Source: Patulibacter americanus DSM 16676 (GTDB lineage: Bacteria > Actinomycetota > Thermoleophilia > Solirubrobacterales > Solirubrobacteraceae). From it: DNA of 64,000 bases. Every line of letters starts with the position of its first letter. The stretch's first letter is position 1. Positions 61,667 to 64,000 of this stretch are shown in pieces. Position numbers and translations under genes: made by a program. Location of the stretch: the NCBI RefSeq assembly GCF_000420025.1, contig NZ_ATUD01000001.1, positions 248,001 to 312,000 on the forward strand. Direction: 5' to 3'. The notes beneath the pieces are model-generated. The model was not told the DNA's origin and made no database searches. It saw only the letters and a list, made by a program, of their open reading frames with translations.

Positions 61667-61851
61667 CCCGTCGATGCTAGAGGGACGACCGGGGCGCCCG
61701 CCGACGGCTCCGGGGGCCGAGCCCGTTCGGAGCGCCGCCGAGCCCGGCCGCGAGCCCGCAACCGCGCCGTCGGCCCGCGAGGGTGTCGTCCGACCGTCCG
61801 CCCCGCGTCCACCCGGCGTCCGCCCACGGCCCCACCCCCGTACCTCTCGCG

Positions 61852-62418
61852 ATGCGCATCGACGTCCTGCACCGCACCCAGCGCCTCGACGACACGCCGG
61901 AGCAGGTCTTCCCGTTCTTCGCCGACGCCGCGAACCTCGACGCGATCACGCCGCCGCTGCTGCGGTTCTCCACCCTCACGCCGGGGCCCATCGTCATGCG
62001 GACGGGCACCGTCATCCAGTACGCCCTGCGGCTCCACGGGGTGCCCATGCGGTGGACGAGCGTGATCCAGGCATGGGAGCCGCCGTACCGGTTCATCGAC
62101 GTGCAGCTGCGCGGCCCGTTCGGCCTGTGGCACCACGAGCACCGCTTCGCGCCCACCGGGGACGGCGGGACGCTGATGACCGACCACGTGCACCACGGCG
62201 TGGGCTGGGGACCGGCGGGGGCCCTGGCGCGGCGGCTGTTCGTGCTCGGCGACGTCGAGCGGATCTTCGACCACCGGGCCCGGGTCATCCCGGGGCTGCT
62301 GGCGGCGGACGTCGCGGCGCGGGCGGCGGGCGACGCCGCCGACCACCCTGGGATCGATGACGGCCGTGCTGGGGCAGGCGACACGGCCGACGTTGCCGGC
62401 TCTGCCCGGCCCCGCTAG
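61852..62418 (+). CDS. SRPBCC-family protein
   Basis: A 188-residue protein from ATG 61852, of the SRPBCC/helix-grip fold: RTQRLDDTPEQVFPFFADAANLDAITPPLLRF near the start is the typical first helix pair, followed by strands IQYALRLHGVPMRWTSVIQAW and FIDVQLRGPFGLWHHEHRF and a C-terminal helix. Members are ligand-binding or cyclase-like proteins; some are encoded with nucleoside-diphosphate-sugar epimerases. The last ~25 residues are low complexity. Ligand unknown. The promoter of the next gene overlaps its stop codon. Confidence 0.78.
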   Translation: MRIDVLHRTQRLDDTPEQVFPFFADAANLDAITPPLLRFSTLTPGPIVMRTGTVIQYALRLHGVPMRWTSVIQAWEPPYRFIDVQLRGPFGLWHHEHRFAPTGDGGTLMTDHVHHGVGWGPAGALARRLFVLGDVERIFDHRARVIPGLLAADVAARAAGDAADHPGIDDGRAGAGDTADVAGSARPR

Positions 62419-62585
62419 TCTCGAACGAGGCCCTCGGGGCCTCCTTATGCGCAACGCCAGCTAGACCGCCGCCACGACCGACCGACCGGATCCCTCCGGT
62501 CGCTCGCCGCGGTCCGTCCGCCGCTGACCCGCCGCCGGGCCGGGTCCTCGCACCCGCCCCGCCGCGCATCCCCGAGGAGTACCCC
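62416..62585 (+). promoter_or_regulatory. Leader of the ABC-F gene with short ORF and hairpins (possible attenuator)
   Basis: TAGTCT at 62416-62421 could be a -10 box. Then come a hairpin GAGGCCC-TCG-GGGCCTC (62427-62443), an ATG-CGC-AAC-GCC-AGC-TAG mini-ORF (62447-62464), a second hairpin GACCGGA-TCCC-TCCGGTC (62484-62501) and GAGGAG before the GTG at 62586. ABC-F genes are often induced by ribosome stalling on such leader ORFs (established knowledge); here it is a hypothesis. Confidence 0.5.
62447..62464 (+). CDS. Five-codon leader ORF (MRNAS)
   Basis: ATG followed by four sense codons and TAG, placed between two hairpins in the leader of the ABC-F gene. It lacks a strong ribosome site of its own (CCTCCTT precedes it), so translation is unproven. 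Confidence 0.35.
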   Translation: MRNAS

Positions 62586-64000
62586 GTGCCGTCGATCCTG
62601 CTCGACGCCCGGAACGTCGTCCGCCACCACGGTCCCCGAGCCGTGCTGGCGGGCGTCGACGTCCGCGTCCACACCACCTCCAAGATCGGCCTCATCGGCC
62701 CCAACGGGTCCGGCAAGACCACGCTGCTGCGCGTCCTCGCCGGGCTCGAGGCCCCCGACGCCGGCCGCGTGGCCCGCCACGGCACCGTCGGCCACCTGCC
62801 CCAGCTCGCCGGGGACGACGACCCGCGCCCCGCGATCGATGTCGCCCTGGAGCGGCTCGGGGTCGCCGCCGCCGGTCGCGACGTCGACCGCCTGGCCGGC
62901 CGTCTGGCCGCCGGCGACCTCGACGCCATCGAGCCGCACGGCGCCGCGCTGGAGCGGTGGCTCGCGCTCGGGGGCGCCGACGCGCCGGAGCGACTCGCCG
63001 CGGCGGCCGTCGACGTGGGCCTGGACCCCGCGTTGCTGGGGCGGCCGCTCAACACGCTCTCCGGCGGGCAGGCGGCGCGGCTCGGCCTCGCCGCCCTGAC
63101 CGCCAGCCGCCACGACGTGGTGCTGCTCGACGAACCGACGAACCACCTCGACGACGACGGCCTCGCCGCCCTGGTGCGGGTCGTGCGCGCGCACCGCGGA
63201 GGCCTCGTGGTCGTCTCGCACGACCGGGCGTTCCTCGGCGAGACCGTCGACGAACTCGTCGTCCTCGGCGACTCCGACGCCCCGGTCGACACGGCGTTGC
63301 ACCACCACGGCGACTTCGCCTCCTGGGAGCGCGCCCGCGCCGACCGCCGCCGTCGTGCCCGCGCGGAGCACGACGAGGCCGTCGCCACCCGCGACGCCCT
63401 GCGCTCGGCGGCGGAGGAGACCCGACGGCGCGCGGCCGCGAGCGTGCGCAAGGCGGGCGCCAAGACCCACGACGGCGACAAGAACGCCCGGGAGTGGGTG
63501 CGCATGCGCGCCGAGGGGATGCAGCACCGCGCCCGCGTGGTCGGCGCTCGCGCGGACCGGCCCGTACCCGACGCACCGCGGGAGGAGGCCCGCCTGACGC
63601 TGACGCTCACCCCCGCGGAGCGCCACGCCGCCTGGGTCGTCGCACTCGAAGGGGCCGTCGTCGCCCGCCGCGGCTGGCGGCTCGGGCCCGTCGACCTGCA
63701 GGTCGGTGCCGGTGAGCGGGTGCTGCTCGCCGGACGCAACGGGAGCGGCAAGTCGACGCTGCTGGGCGCGCTGGCCGGGACGCTCGCTCTGACCGCGGGG
63801 CGGCGGACGGTGGCGCCCGGGGCGGAGATCGCGATGCTGGGGCAGGCCCGCGGCGCGCTGCTGGCGGGCGGGTCCGCGGGTGCCGCGGTGGACTCGGCGG
63901 GCCGTCCTCCCGCTCTCGCAACGGCCTGGGCGTCCGCCGAGGACGGGGCGCCCGACACGGACGGGGTGCCCGGGGACGCCGCGGTCGCCGTCCGCGTCGC
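62586..64000 (+). CDS. ABC-F family ATPase, 5' part (cut by window edge)
   Basis: The GTG at 62586 has GAGGAG just upstream and opens a frame that continues past the window end (471 complete codons seen). The first ATPase domain has GPNGSGKT (38-45), LSGGQAARLGLAAL near 160 and VVLLDEPTNHLD near 180. A charged linker follows (about 250-330, rich in Arg/Glu: the P-site tRNA-interaction motif of ABC-F proteins). The second Walker A, AGRNGSGKST, is near 383. No membrane segments, so not a transporter; ABC-F proteins act on ribosomes, in translation or antibiotic protection. The subfamily cannot be fixed without the C-terminus. Confidence 0.88.
   Translation, partial: MPSILLDARNVVRHHGPRAVLAGVDVRVHTTSKIGLIGPNGSGKTTLLRVLAGLEAPDAGRVARHGTVGHLPQLAGDDDPRPAIDVALERLGVAAAGRDVDRLAGRLAAGDLDAIEPHGAALERWLALGGADAPERLAAAAVDVGLDPALLGRPLNTLSGGQAARLGLAALTASRHDVVLLDEPTNHLDDDGLAALVRVVRAHRGGLVVVSHDRAFLGETVDELVVLGDSDAPVDTALHHHGDFASWERARADRRRRARAEHDEAVATRDALRSAAEETRRRAAASVRKAGAKTHDGDKNAREWVRMRAEGMQHRARVVGARADRPVPDAPREEARLTLTLTPAERHAAWVVALEGAVVARRGWRLGPVDLQVGAGERVLLAGRNGSGKSTLLGALAGTLALTAGRRTVAPGAEIAMLGQARGALLAGGSAGAAVDSAGRPPALATAWASAEDGAPDTDGVPGDAAVAVRV

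Overview
This window comes from a very GC-rich bacterium (roughly three quarters G+C by eye). It uses GTG starts freely, and many adjacent genes overlap by 4 nt (ATGA/GTGA). A six-gene mce operon, HtaA-domain and copper CopC-CopD proteins, DsbA/VKOR oxidative folding genes, a MurL epimerase and many secreted proteins of unknown function point to a deep-branching actinobacterium. My best guess is Thermoleophilia/Solirubrobacterales (Patulibacter-like). That placement is inference; no rRNA gene is present to test it.

Layout. 1-6.1 kb: the start of a Tag DNA glycosylase, an M20 peptidase, a secreted NlpC/P60-like hydrolase, an ArsC-like protein, an HtaA-domain protein behind a possible iron box, and a secreted CARDB-like protein. 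6.3-10 kb: aconitase at the end of a vapBC-type toxin-antitoxin transcript with a near-perfect operator. 10-18 kb: an alpha/beta hydrolase, three DsbA-like proteins with VKOR, then a copper-handling block (YcnI, CopC-CopD and small membrane proteins). 18-26.5 kb: a second NlpC/P60-like protein, a sugar dehydrogenase lipoprotein, a MurD-family ligase, a YcaQ-type glycosylase, a tandem double TetR and MurL. MurD plus MurL suggest the alternative route to D-glutamate for peptidoglycan. 26.6-30.6 kb: an SRPBCC/acyl-CoA ligase fusion, an acyltransferase, and a CsoR/CopZ divergon. 30.7-35.2 kb: a zinc-ribbon protein of unknown function, membrane and SDR proteins, a winged-helix protein, a TetR regulator and a probable HTH-less TetR relative.

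35.4-46.8 kb is one leftward operon of six MCE genes followed by a multidomain peptidoglycan hydrolase. No yrbE permease or mceG ATPase is adjacent. 46.8-52.2 kb holds a secreted protein, tRNA-Asp, a glycosyltransferase and an RGG-rich protein. The 3' end of the RGG gene is duplicated as a decayed copy on the far side of a lower-GC islet. Beyond that are a small acidic protein and tRNA-Val.

52.2-64 kb: a TVP38-type membrane protein, an HSL-type hydrolase, a strongly folded intergenic segment, and a MerR-ahcY operon (S-adenosylhomocysteine hydrolase). Then follow a gluconokinase-like FGGY kinase, an arylsulfotransferase-like protein, a second, archaeal-type SAH-hydrolase homologue with altered active-site residues, an SRPBCC protein, and the 5' part of an ABC-F ATPase preceded by a possible attenuator with a five-codon leader ORF.

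Most genes concern the cell envelope: peptidoglycan precursor synthesis and hydrolysis, MCE lipid transport, extracytoplasmic disulfide formation, copper handling and secreted proteins.
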